Origin: Daldinia sp. FL1419
Taxonomy: Eukaryota; Ascomycota; Sordariomycetes; Xylariales; Hypoxylaceae
Direction: 5' to 3'
Assembly: GCA_025201765.1 (NCBI GenBank)
Contig: MU623367.1
Span: 124,001-188,000, forward strand
Length of the DNA stretch: 64,000 nt
Shown here: one piece after another, positions 10,403 to 21,601 of the stretch
Numbering within the stretch: the first letter of the stretch is position 1
Layout of the letters: every line of letters begins with the position of its first letter
The notes under the pieces: generated by a model
Told to the model about the DNA's origin: nothing
Databases searched by the model: none
Seen by the model: the letters and a program-made list of their open reading frames with translations, nothing else
Translations under genes and position numbers: made by a program

Positions 10403-13400
10403 GCAACTTAACCTCCATACTTACGGAGGCTGGGGTTCACACTACGGTCTGGAACGTGTGAATGAGCAAATTCGGAGTGAGGGGTACACCGCGATGGTTT
10501 CGTGCCCTCACCGTGTTCAATAGGAGAACCAGCATTAGAGTAATTAGAGGTCCATAGACTTCCCGTGGAAAGGGGAAACAAAAACCTAGGGGAGGGTTTG
10601 CATTGCATTCAGGCATGTAAAGATGGGAGAGAAAACCAAGGCCACCATTCGGTTGGCGTCTGTAAAATACAATCAACCATCTTCACCAACTTCACACTAC
10701 TGAGGCTTTGCCTTTTTTCCCGATTTTTTAATGTATGCCTGATGACGAAAATAACGAAACTTGTAAATTGTCCTAGACGGGACTAATCTGAAGAAATTCC
10801 ACTCACCCGAATACCATGATACCTTTGCTTATATCGTGATACATGCCTATAAGAAACGTACATCGTGGCCCAAAGCTTCCTGGTCACTTGACCATCCCCA
10901 CGATTTGCGATTTGCGCGGTTTTCCCGCTTAAGATCTGATTTTACCCACTGAATTCGCTTGATTCCCTTGGCCAGGGTCGGAGACATAGGTGAGACAGCA
11001 CTTGCAAGTGTGTATCTAATATGTATCTCGACTAGCTTGTGCACAACTTTATGTAGTTTTGTGCAGCGACATTCCCGGTGAGCCGTAGAAAAAGCCCACT
11101 TGGGCAGTAGATAGGTACCTACAGTAGGTAGGTTTGGGTTTGCCATGTACATAGGTATGTACGTCTCTCGCTGGCTGTCCTCGATAGAAACCCCCACCAC
11201 GTCTCCATGTCTCTTCCGAAGCCGCCAATCAGGAAGAGTAATTGGGCACCGTGTGGACTTCGGCTGGGGAGGACAAAGAGGATGGGCGGAGACCCAACTT
11301 GCTTTTCCTTGTTCCGGTCTGGGGGATGATGAGAGAGGGTGTAACTTGTACTGGATGTTGCGGAGCAGAAAAAGAGATAATTCAGCATCTTGGACTAGCT
11401 TCTTCGGGCAGGTCCCAAGTAATGAGGTCAGATCGATGGCTTGATAAGAGCTTTATGGGCGACTAGTGTTCGTTAGGGTTAAGGTTAGAGTTCGACTTGA
11501 AGTCTTCGTTGTCTTGGATGTGGACCGGTCCGGTGTGCCAACAGGGGAGCATGTCCTGATAACGGCCAAAGGTACTGTGTATATGTATTATATATGTATC
11601 AGTTGGTCCCCGATGTAGATGCGAGATGCTGATATATGATTTTTGGTGCTTCCCTCCTCCTGACTCCTTGGATTGATGGCAGTTGCTAACTATTAGACGT
11701 CCTCGATAATACGTTTTCCGACGATGACTGGTGTCGACGTGTATCGATAGGGAGCGACGGCTAGTTTATATCCTCATGGTCCTCTATTCCGTACCGGGTA
11801 CCACGAATAAGATGATGCGACTTTGGCTTTATTGCGGGTTGGTGGAGGGAGAAGGACGGCAGCAGTATACTATACGGCCGTAGCGCGATGGAGATCCTGG
11901 GTTAATTGGGTTGGTCGAACACTATCCAAAGGAGCCTTCGACGACGAGGACCGTGTCGTAAACGCCCTATGACGTCTGGGCCGAAGCGGGCAGCAATTCT
12001 GGCTGGACGACCGGATATGTTGAGTTCATAGCTTACACTAAGCTAACCCGAAGAACCGTTCTCAGAGTCTTTGGTTTCTTCTTCCAAGGACAACACCCAA
12101 ATATGATCCATCAAGATTGCTGGCACCTAGAGCTGGAACTGCAGGACTGGTTAAGAAGACTTGATCGGAAGCCATGGCAACCAGCGAATCAATCAACGCC
12201 CAATGGCCCTGGGAGTGGACTTGCTTGGTGCAAGTTGAGTTTATCGTCACTCTTTTTCTTGATGCTGTCTCGAGTATAAAAAAAATCAAATAAAAAAATC
12301 AATAGAGAACTCAGGCAGAAACCCTGTTAACAGGTATGTCCATACAGTTGTGGGCCCTGCTACGACGAATACCGCGTCGGATTTATCTCCAAAATCCAGG
12401 ATAAGCGGCTATGGTATGGCAGGTAAGTTCAGGCTGGTTTTCAATATTCATTTTGCAACATGGGAATTATACTGCAATGTGGATTGTCAGACCTCCGAAC
12501 CGCACAAGGATCCACACGTCGTTGTTGAACAGCATCTTGGCGGTGTATCGGTCAATGCCGACGCTTCAGCGTGAAAATGATGGTTCGACTCCGGACCTTC
12601 TCCCACTCTTGAAACTCCGAGTACAGAGTATATAGAGGGGGGGTTACTCGATTACCAGTGGCGCTGGGAAATAGCAGGGGATATTTTCGCCTAGGGAATT
12701 GTCATTTGGGATAATCGAGCGAAACAAGTTGGACTCGCGTGTCGTCTGGAATCGAGTATTCGCCTACCACGAATTGAGGATACGTCTTTGGGTGCGAAAT
12801 AATAGGACACAAATCAGAGAAAATACCGCGTCTTAACAAACCACCACGCGAGGGAGCCTAACTCCTGGAAAAGACATTCCGGGTTTATAAATCACAGATA
12901 CAAGATAATGGCTGGGTGTAAGTGCCAAGAATCTGCCCCTGAGAGCATCTTTCAATCATGCAGTCTTTTGGATGCGAGGATACGAGAGAGGAAGGGAAGC
13001 AAAAGGCGAATTCGAATCTCGGATGAAGTCGAAATAAGAATTGGAAAAGAGAACTGGATTGTGGTCGACACAGCACAGCACAGCACAACACAACACAACC
13101 CTCAGGCGTCGAGTGACCTGTTATATTATTCTTACTCCTTTTTTCCCCTCACAAATCACATGACAACCTTCCTCTTCAATCCAGACCAATACTACCCCAG
13201 ACTTTATTCCCCCAGACCTGAACCCCGGACTTTATTACATCCCCGCGTTTCTAATTCGTCTATGTCCTACGCCACTATGCCTCTTTAATCTATCATCCGA
13301 CGATCGAGGTAGGAAGTCCATGGTACAAACTCGTCAGCTCGTATGCGTGTACGGTAATAATTTACGGGTAAGTAAGCAGGCAAGCCGGTTCGAGCAGAGT

Positions 13401-14098
13401 GTAAGCCAACCATCGTCTTACACATTATGTGTACCTATGCGTACCTATGTGTAGGTAGTGTACATATACGTCGCATTGACGAGACCAGTCGATACTTTGT
13501 AGGGTTCGGAGGACCGTGCTTGCTTGCGTTTAATTGCATCCGTTTCGTATCCTCGCGCTTTCACAGAACACACAGAGTCAATCCTAGTAGCGGTGTTATC
13601 CATTGTCTATTCAGCCCTTCTGGGTCGACGACTTGACTGACACCAAACTTTAAACACCTAATATGATGTATCCCTGACCAAGTAAACGCCAACGAAATAC
13701 ACGGAATTTCAAGGTCCCGGTCCCCATCCCAAGTCCCCAAGTCCCCAAATCCCCAAGTCCTCAAATCCCCAAGTCCTCAAATCCCCAAGTCCTCAAATCC
13801 CCAAGTCCCCAGGATACAAAAATGTAGAAATAGCTGACTTAGGTCTCGCGACGAACCGTCTAAACCCTCCTTCCACCGACCTAAACCCTAGTCAAAACGG
13901 CTGGCTATAAGTCGCTTTACGCCGACCGGTCCTTAACCTTAAGCCATGCCGTCGATAATTCAACCACAATCCTCCTAATCCGTAGGCACCTATCTAATGC
14001 ATAGTTAGCTAGTGTACACTTTGCGATCTTAGCGGAACCTTGGTGTGTTCAGAGTTCGACTTACCCGGCAAACATCCCCGACGTCCATATTGTAAGAA
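10403..14098. other. Long intergenic region downstream of ATP9
   Basis: About 3.7 kb with no convincing gene. The first 400 bp are probably the ATP9 3' UTR. Frames of 66-126 codons (such as 12908-13288 and 11145-11444) show no domains and overlap on opposite strands. It holds a CACAG/CACAA microsatellite at about 13071-13100 and a minisatellite at 13729-13810. Confidence 0.55.
13729..13810 (+). repeat. 16-bp minisatellite
   Basis: Tandem units of the form CCCCAAGTCCTCAAAT. At least three are nearly perfect, flanked by degenerate CCAAGTCC units. The two strands differ strongly in composition: almost no G on the + strand apart from one per unit. Confidence 0.85.
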
Positions 14099-14677
14099 CT
14101 ATGAGAGCCGGCACCATCGTTCGGCGGGATGGCGAGAGTCAGCGGAGTCGGGAAGGTTGTCGTCAATTTCGATATCTGACTCCTCCCAGTCAGGCATCTC
14201 CTCGTCATCATCTTCGTAGCCTTCAGTCGACGCGTGTGTGGTGTTGGTTTGAAGACCAAACGGGTCTTGCGAGTCGTAGAAGACGACCGCGTCGGGCTGG
14301 CCAGCGTTGTCTCTGATCCACGCCTCTATCATGCCCGGGAACCACCACCAAGCGTACGTGTTCGCTAGTACTAGTACTCCTGCTTCCTTTTCGAGTTCTC
14401 GGGCCTCAATTCGGTGTACTAGGGCATCTAGATTGATGAGTGGGGAGTCCATCTCGGCATTTCCAACGCATCGCAATACGAAATGCAATCTGTCTCCCCG
14501 CAGTCCTCGTGGGCTGGCTTGTTGATCTTGGGCGGGCTGATTCGCAGCCTCGTTGTCTGCATCGTTACCAACGTCGCCTTGTGGGCCGGCTTCTTCGTCG
14601 CCCTTTTCCTCGGAAAAGAGGAGTTGCTCGTCGCTCTCGAGCCAGAGCATACCATCTTGCGAAAGCCACTGCGACAT
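14099..14677 (-). CDS. Hypothetical acidic protein
   Basis: Uninterrupted 192-codon frame from MSQWLSQDGM. I do not recognise a family. The segment is more GC-rich than its flanks. The protein looks non-random: it is acidic, with a Gln/Asp-rich linker, a central stretch LINLDALVHRIEARELEKEAG followed by an aromatic cluster (YAWWWFPGMIEAWIRD), and an acidic tail (EDDDEEMPDWEESD). It has no signal peptide or membrane segment. The 3' end could differ if a small intron exists near the stop. Coding status rests on length, composition and codon pattern only. Confidence 0.5.
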   Translation of the reverse strand: MSQWLSQDGMLWLESDEQLLFSEEKGDEEAGPQGDVGNDADNEAANQPAQDQQASPRGLRGDRLHFVLRCVGNAEMDSPLINLDALVHRIEARELEKEAGVLVLANTYAWWWFPGMIEAWIRDNAGQPDAVVFYDSQDPFGLQTNTTHASTEGYEDDDEEMPDWEESDIEIDDNLPDSADSRHPAERWCRLS

Positions 14678-16125
14678 ATTTGCGTTCGATGCACGACGGT
14701 ATATTATGCCTCACTTTGGTACGGGTGTTGGTATGCTTGGTATTGTATCTGCCAATTTTAGTTTTGGATACGCGAGTGGCAGTGTGAGCCTTGTTATCCT
14801 CGAGGCATTGGGTAAACGTACCGAGAACTGTTATAAGATTTAGATCAAGTTGTTCTGTAGCTTATAGCTGGGTGATAACTCTGGATTGATGAAAAAAAGG
14901 TGAAGAAGGATTTGCAAGATGTTGGAGGTAAAAAGAAAGATGGTGGGCTTTTAAGGAGCTTTTCTCTGGCCGCCTAGTATTGAAATAAGAAGCAGGCCAG
15001 TTCGTACCACGCACATATATAAATAAATCATATCCTCTATTTGAAAGTTAGACAGCGACCCCAGGCGTGGCAAATTATATATTTAGATGAGAGTTGCTTA
15101 GGCCGAGTTTATAGAGACGTACTGACTAGACTAGCAACTCTACTATAGCTTTGCCGTGAGAAAAGGGGCAAGATACCATATGTGGCATTACCGGGTCAGA
15201 GCGTGGTTTCTACCTTTTGCCTACCGTAGAAGAATTCTCTACTAGATAAGGTTATTAGTGTGGCAGCAATCCTAGTAGTAGATGTAGATTCGTTAGGATT
15301 TGGTACTGTTGCCGTAGCGATGGCGCCTGAGAGTTTGGTTCTAGTCAGTTCGCGTGTACGATTTGGGAGTAGGAGTCAATTCTTCTACGGTGTAGTTGTA
15401 GACGAGTTCATAGCCTCATTCGCTAGTAAACCTTTCTTTCTTTATTATAGTTATATCGTAACTCATTGAATAAGCTTGGTTTATCTATCCTCGGAAGTGA
15501 AACGCAGCGGTTTGATTCTTGTGATTGTGGCTTGGGCCTCGTATCGTATAAACCGTCTTTTAACTTACAACCTCTCCCTTAGGTATACCTACCTTATGTA
15601 GGACTATTTCTATGTTATACTATACTAAAATAATGGCTAGGACTTACTGATTTCTGTCGGGCTTATTAGTCCCGAACAGGTAAATTAAATTATACAGTGT
15701 AAAATATTAACTATACCAAGTACCCAGGCATATGGTATTTGACCTATGTAGAGGTCCAGTCGTCGATAATAAGCAGGCCGTGATCATTTAAGTGTGCTTT
15801 GGGAAAGGAAATTCGACTAACTCTTACGCGTAGGTAATCGACCATGCGGCTGATCGAGCATACCAGAAGTCAGCATATAGGCCCATGAGAGAAGTATACA
15901 TTATAATGAAACATATTTCGGAATGGATTCTTAAAATAGTAGTCATTAAACGGCGCTCGATACGCTAAAATTATATATGCCAATAAACCTTAGCCGACCT
16001 ACCCTTTCTATACCCCTGAAATGCCTAATTAGCACAAAACCATTCTGTAGCAACGGGTAATTACCGATTCTCCCTGCTTCTATTGCCCAAGAGACCGGAT
16101 CTAGGAAATTATTAAAACATTCTCT
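14678..16125. other. AT-rich intergenic region
   Basis: About 1.4 kb, mostly AT-rich. Only short frames without domain features are present, and no repeat pair or RNA gene is evident. Confidence 0.6.
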
Positions 16126-17087
16126 TCAAGCCACACCCAGTTTCCAGAATTTCTCGAGGTTCTTGTGTGTCGCCTCATCAACGTACTCGTGAGGCGGCCG
16201 TAATGTTACGCTGTCGCCGTGGATCTCAGCCACGGCCCCGTTGATCTTGGGGTCTCCGATAAGCAGTGCGACACCTTTAACAAGCGTCTCTTGCGGCGTG
16301 ACGATCATCTCTTCAAACAATGCCTTGGAGGGAGCGAGCCCGCTTTCTGGGTTCTGGTTAGTAGAGTTCGGTACTAAAAAGGGGGTGTGAGTGATATAAG
16401 GGGGTCTTACCGATTACTGCGGGTGCTAGTGCGTTAATCCGGATGTTGACACGCTCGAGTACTCGAGCTAAGGAGCGCACGAGCCCTATTACACCGGCTT
16501 TTGAGGCGGCATAAATAGGCGCTACGGGGAAGGGGTATAGACCTGCGTTTGAAGCTGTGCAGATAATAGTACCCCGTGATCCTGTTATTGGATTTGGCTG
16601 GTTCTTCTTAATGTAGTGTGCTGCGAGTTTGACGGCTTAGAGACTAATTAGTAGGATGTTACAATTTGGGTCCATGCGCGCAAAGCTTACTATATATCAC
16701 ACCCGTTAGATTCACATCTAGCGTCCTGAGTCTTGGCTGCGATGGCTCTTCTTCGTCGACTAGCGTTAGACTGCTAGCGCCTTGTTCTGAGATGCCAGCG
16801 TTGGCCATGACGATGTCAACGGCGCCGCGTTGCTGGTAAATCTCCCTGAAGGCTGTAGCGAGGTCCGACCACGATGTGACGTCCACGCGCTTGAAGCTGA
16901 TGGTTGATTGCGGGTATTCTGTTCCCACATCGGTCGCCACCTTGTGACCCAAGGTAGTGTTAACGTCAAGAATACTGACGGTATAACCTAGGGACGCGAA
17001 GTATTTCGTCATTGTAGCCCCGAGCCCGCTTGAACCGCCGGTCACGATGACGCTTAGCGGGCGGGATTGTGTTGAGTTGCCGTTCAT
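16126..17087 (-). CDS. Short-chain dehydrogenase/reductase (15-hydroxyprostaglandin-dehydrogenase-like)
   Basis: Three exons on the minus strand: 17087-16691, 16635-16411 and 16346-16126, giving 280 residues. Introns are 55 and 64 bp, with GTAAGC and GTAAGA donors, and phase is kept across both. The start is the ATG at 17087 (A at -3); the frame upstream opens only with TTG. Classical SDR features in order: TGxxxGxG cofactor loop at residues 16-23, acidic residue after the second strand (DVN, favouring NAD), NAG at 96-98, and catalytic Ser161, Tyr174 and Lys178 (YAASK). The C-terminal part (MIVTPQETLVKGVALLIGD) resembles fungal proteins annotated as 15-PGDH-like NAD-dependent dehydrogenases. 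The substrate is unknown. The enzyme appears complete and stands alone, not in a visible cluster. Confidence 0.88.
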
Positions 17088-18200
17088 TGTGATTTCGGGT
17101 AAGTGTAAACTTTGGTGTGTTTTAACAGAAGTCAAGAAATACCGAGGAAATTAGTATGAATTGTTCTCTGATGTTGTAGCTGGGTACTTAGGTATTTATA
17201 TTGTCGAGACTAGGTAGTCAGCGTCTTATACACCTACATGCGTGGATAGAGTAGGTAGCTAGAAAGAAGCGGGGAATATATAGTTGCCAGCATCCTCGGT
17301 GCCAGAAATGTATAGTACATATTTTTTGAGTCTAACTGGATAAATTCCGTATATCATTCCTGAACCAGCAATGTACTTAGCCCTCGTTGAATCCCGTGTT
17401 GCTAAAATCGACGGAGGACCATGCAGTAGTGTTTTGCGCTTCGGAGGTGGGATAGCCTGTGGATCAGGCTACTATGCTCGGCAGTTGGTCACCCTATGAG
17501 TGGGGAGTACGGCGTCAGGAGATTCCCGCCTTTGAAGGACTTCGTATCGTGGTGTAAGCAATTGGAGGGTATTTTTAGAGCGTGGTTAATCAGAAGACTT
17601 AACGAAAGCTGAATAATTTAATACTTAATAATATTAATATCCTTCGATTTCCATCATCTTTTGAGTTTGCCAGAATATATTTCATGGTATTATTTCATTA
17701 GCCTCTGAAATATGTCATAAAACATCGTAATGGCTCTACGCAGAGACCATTCCGAACTTGGCTCGACCGAGTCGCGAATGATATTTACATCTGGCTCTGT
17801 TTTTGGCTTAGCCGACTTGAACTTGATATGGAATACATGTCGGATTGATTGGAGAAACGAGGTTTTGGCTCATCAAGGACCAAGGTCTACAATTGAGACG
17901 ATTTCGGCACATGGAAGACTGAATAACTACCTAGGTTAGGGATATATGAACATTTTGTTATAAGTTTTAGATACGGCCTGCCCCATGCTGCAAAGAGGTA
18001 CCTAACCTAGACCGACTGCCTTTTGATTTTGATTGGTCGATTTGTGAGAGTCGTGGATTTAATGGAGGGCGTCTGCTGGTATTCAACACTGACTTCGAGC
18101 CCCGGACGCCGCCCCTGGATTTCCGCACGTTTTGCCCTTCCCGAGCGGACTCATGCTTACGCTAAAACTCCATGGTTATCCTTTCAAGTATGAAGAGATG
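17088..18200. other. Intergenic region
   Basis: About 1.1 kb without a supported gene. A 69-codon plus-strand frame at 17730 has no family features. ACCTAGGTTAG-type elements lie near 17930. Confidence 0.55.
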
Positions 18201-18544
18201 TTACGAATCTTGGGTATCCTTCTTAGGAACTGCTATTGAGTTAGTCTACAGAGTTGGGATAGTGAAAGTGAAGCACTAGCCGCTCTATATCCGGTTCTTG
18301 GCGGAACGTGCCCGAGCTGGTGCTTACCTTGATTTTTCTCCCATTGCTTCGGCATACCCTTATAATGCGTGGGTAAATGTCTGGTCGGTTTCGACTGAGA
18401 AGTGGAGCTTGAATCGGATGTGGCGGCATTCTCCGTCTTGTTGTCGCCGGAGTCCGTTTGAGTTGTGTTCTCCGAGACGGGGTCCACCTTAGCTTCGTTT
18501 CCGGAAGCGAGTACGGTCTTGTCTTGTGACTTGTTGTCGGCCAT
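18201..18544 (-). CDS. Small hydrophilic hypothetical protein
   Basis: Predicted 81-residue protein. The start at 18544 is in good context (ACCATGG). Exon 1 is 18544-18328. The GTAAGC donor and an ACTAAC branch point just before a TAGCAG acceptor support a second exon at 18229-18201, giving the C-terminus VPKKDTQDS. An alternative acceptor three bases earlier would add one Ala. An earlier TAG would end the protein at 18241 with a single Asp. The sequence is Ser/Thr/Asp/Lys-rich and disordered up to a conserved-looking block THYKGMPKQWEKNQ. The function is unknown and nothing about the neighbourhood suggests one. Confidence 0.6.
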
Positions 18545-19173
18545 GGTTTTTTTTTTTCTTCTCTGCAGTGGGGCTGTTGGGAGGTTAAGAAGTTAGGAGA
18601 TATATAGATATAGACGGATGATAATTGTAAGTTTTGATGGAGATGTAATGTGATGATTGTTTTAGGATGTTTTGCTAAAAGAAAGTTAGTGGCCTAATTA
18701 TCGGTCGGTCCCCAATAAGAATCAATACCTAAATCGAATAATCAGGTGATTGATCGGCCACTGCGAATTCGCAACTACAAAAATACAAGGAGTGACGTCA
18801 ACAGATTAGAACTGGTAACCAACCTTTTCCATTGCATTGATTGTCCATCTTACGAGGTACCTAACCTAGGTACTTGCACATGTAACTCGTATGCAGCTGA
18901 ACGCTTCAATTCAATTCATTTTTATCATCAATCCAGATCCTAACCGAGATATAATTTACAAAAGTTTCAAGTACCTTTCCTTATATTATACAGCATAGCT
19001 TACTACTTACCGCCGACTTGAACGGTGGTCGCAGGCGCAATTAATTAAATAGAATCCCGCATGCTCGAAATTATTACAATTCTATCCATCAATTAACGAT
19101 AACAAATCTGATTTGCCTGAAATGGATCCGGGTTAATTGTTTCGCATAAATTCTTATACCTTGCATGATCATG

Positions 19174-19211
<38 letters not shown>

Positions 19212-19603
19212 CTTATAATAGCCGCTTCTTCTTGTTGTTGCAATAAACAACCACTACCTCCCGCTCGCTTAGGAGGTATTTATTGAACAAGGCTGTTCCA
19301 TCGCACTGGATAGTTATTACATAGTGAGAAAAAGGTCAAGTTCGTTAGAGAGCGCACAGACCATTAGCACCATTAGCACCGCTAACTTTAAATCTTGAGG
19401 ACTCCGAAATCTCTCATATTTCAAAGCGTGTCTTGAAACTTGGGAGTTGTTTGTGTTATGCGTGGTTCATATATCTCCCACGATAAAATGACGAAACGAA
19501 GAAATAATAAAGAGCATATTATATAGTTTCTCATATCTATTCGTATTATTTTATTTGCATATTATAAACCACAGATCCTTGAACTAATATCCAGAGCCCT
19601 TTA
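18545..19603. other. Intergenic region with poly-T run
   Basis: About 1.06 kb, AT-rich. It contains a 34-nt poly-T run at 19175-19208 and CCTAACCTAGGTACTTG near 18857. No gene is seen. Confidence 0.6.
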
Positions 19604-20356
19604 ATGTTTCAACGACTTTGGCCAGGGCTACGCAGCCCGGCTACCACCAAGTTCTCTAGAATATATCCGTCAAGAATATGGCTTCGCCCACGGACCAACG
19701 CCTCCTTTTTCGACTCAGGGATAATAAGCCAAAAACAGGGATCGAGAACTCGCCTGGCGCAGTTCAAGGTCTTGCAGGCGGGAATCTACGGTACCATATG
19801 TATGTCGATGGCCCTGTTAGTCACCGATACATCTTTAAGTTTTAAAGAGAGACAAGATCTAGCCATCCAGACTGCCTTGCGCATCGCTCGTGAAGAGGAT
19901 GAGGCTAAGAGGTTGCAGCTCTACTGGGAGACGGGGCGCTCATTGCTCGAAAAGTACTCGGGCGCTGCTGTGGAGGACTACGGGAACCTGCGCCTGGACC
20001 AATGGAGGGACGACGAGCTTGAAGCCCGGCTAGCTGTCACACCCGACCCCGATGTCCCTGGGGGGTTGTTGATCCTCTGCCAAGCTGCGCTCTCCGAAGC
20101 AGATCCTTCGGAGGTGTACGTTGCTCAGCACACCGATCGTATCTCGGACGTAATGATGGATCTCCTGACCGCGGTCGAAGACTTCGCGCGACATCGCGGC
20201 CTGTTGGTGCGCGGTGTTGTATTGCTTCTAGATGCGCATCTTAATTGGTTTAGCGTCTACTTTGACGGGAAGAGGTGGCTTAATGTCGTATACTTCGAGA
20301 CGCAGACCCCCGAGAGCTTGGGTTATCACGGCGCCTCGGATGACCAAGAGGCGTAA
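19604..20356 (+). CDS. Hypothetical protein, possible mitochondrial membrane protein
   Basis: Continuous 250-codon frame. I do not recognise a family. The first 55 residues are Arg/Ser/Thr-rich with no acidic residues until about residue 37, like a mitochondrial presequence. One hydrophobic stretch (AGIYGTICMSMALLVT) follows. The rest is soluble-looking, with helical charged stretches (RIAREEDEAKRLQLYWETGR), a long amphipathic region and a final WFSVYFDGKRWLNVVYFET segment. GC content rises inside the frame relative to the AT-rich flanks, which supports coding. No intron is needed. Confidence 0.7.
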   Translation: MFQRLWPGLRSPATTKFSRIYPSRIWLRPRTNASFFDSGIISQKQGSRTRLAQFKVLQAGIYGTICMSMALLVTDTSLSFKERQDLAIQTALRIAREEDEAKRLQLYWETGRSLLEKYSGAAVEDYGNLRLDQWRDDELEARLAVTPDPDVPGGLLILCQAALSEADPSEVYVAQHTDRISDVMMDLLTAVEDFARHRGLLVRGVVLLLDAHLNWFSVYFDGKRWLNVVYFETQTPESLGYHGASDDQEA

Positions 20357-20631
20357 AACCATTCAAAAGGAACACCGTTTAAACTCACCCAGTCCGAGGG
20401 CAGATGCATATCCACGCCTACTGGTGTACGTGGTTGGATTACATAGCGCGTTCAGGCACGTCGAATTTCATAAGAAGGTTATATAGAGATGGGCACATGT
20501 CAATAGAGCGGGTAAATCTAGGTAGAATAAAATCAGGGGGTTAACTATTATACATTATATTATGACCTTGCCGTCCGGAACCCCATTAACTCATTAGATG
20601 CCTATATCCAAGCGCTCTGACTACGGCGCAC

Positions 20632-21162
20632 CTAATTGTAGCAGTTACACCGAAGGCAAGGACGGCCTCCCGTGACGGCATGAAAACTTAGCTTGGAGCC
20701 GCAGACGACGCACTCGGGTCCTGTGCGCATACTTTCTAAACCCGCCTTTTTCTTTAGGATCTGGTCCGATTTCTCGTTCTTCGCCTCCTTGATGTTCCAG
20801 TCCGAGCCCGGGTGGTTCCAGAATTCGTTAAGCGTAGACGGTTTGTTGCTGTTCGCTCTGGTGCGCGTACCCTCCGTCTTGGAACTTACGTCTTCGTCTG
20901 GGAATATATTGGTGGGGAATGGGTTCTGTGGTGCCTTGCGGGCAGCAGTACGAGGGTCGCTGCTGGTCTTGGGAGCCGGGGGTAGAGTGAATGTGCTGGG
21001 TTTTGGCGGGTATAGAGCATCCCTACTTGGCATGTGCTCTACGCTGGTTGGAGAAACGTATTGCTTCTGGGTTGTTGCATGTCGAGCGTCTGCAGCCTGT
21101 AAGTAGTCCAAAGCACTATTTAGTGCGTCAATGTCAGAGCGGGTGCCCCTGCGGCTCGACAT
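20632..21162 (-). CDS. Hypothetical protein with C-terminal CxxC zinc-ribbon-like motif
   Basis: 176 residues from the ATG at 21162 (MSSRRGTRSDID); the longer frame opens only with GTG. The N-terminal and middle parts are disordered and Pro/Ser/Thr-rich. The last 30 residues carry two Cys pairs (CVVCGSKLSFH... and CLRCNCYN) that could bind one zinc. Such a tail suggests a small adaptor or nucleic-acid-associated protein, but no family is recognised. No intron is needed and the stop follows the second Cys cluster directly. Confidence 0.68.
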   Translation of the reverse strand: MSSRRGTRSDIDALNSALDYLQAADARHATTQKQYVSPTSVEHMPSRDALYPPKPSTFTLPPAPKTSSDPRTAARKAPQNPFPTNIFPDEDVSSKTEGTRTRANSNKPSTLNEFWNHPGSDWNIKEAKNEKSDQILKKKAGLESMRTGPECVVCGSKLSFHAVTGGRPCLRCNCYN

Positions 21163-21601
21163 CTTGAACCGTAATGTATTGCGGTAGCTGCTTGATTCAG
21201 AGAGGTTCACTAGCCGACTTCAAGTCAAAACTACCGATAGACTTACTGAAAGAGAAAGCGCTTGCGGTGTTGGATTGAAAGAAGACTATCTAAAGTGTAG
21301 AATGGTGCAATTGGATATCTGGAAACTACTCATCGCTGAGGCGTATTCCGCTTCTTATAACCTAGATGGTTCGTCACATTTGCAGCTATAGGTACCAGTG
21401 GCAGATTGTAAAACGATATCATTGTCATCGATTACATGGGCTTAACTACGATAATTATATTGTTATTGAATATTTGTTTTATTGCCTTTGATAATGTCTG
21501 AGTCTTTTGTATTGGTATTTCCTTAGACCCTTTGTTAGGGCAACGGGGTATATTCAAATATCGATACATATTATATACACTCTCTTTATATAGGCACATC
21601 A
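21163..21601. other. Intergenic region
   Basis: Promoter side of the zinc-ribbon gene and 3' flank of the GH55 gene. It is AT-rich and nothing else is seen. Confidence 0.6.

Noticed and set aside
12575..12605. GGTTCGACTCC resembling a tRNA T-arm
   Set aside because: No matching acceptor stem or D-arm upstream; not a tRNA.
12908..13288. 126-codon plus-strand frame
   Set aside because: Runs through a CACAG/CACAA microsatellite and is mirrored by an antisense frame; nothing supports coding.
13860..13900. CCCTAAA-like words resembling telomere repeat
   Set aside because: Only isolated TAAACCCT words, not a tandem array.
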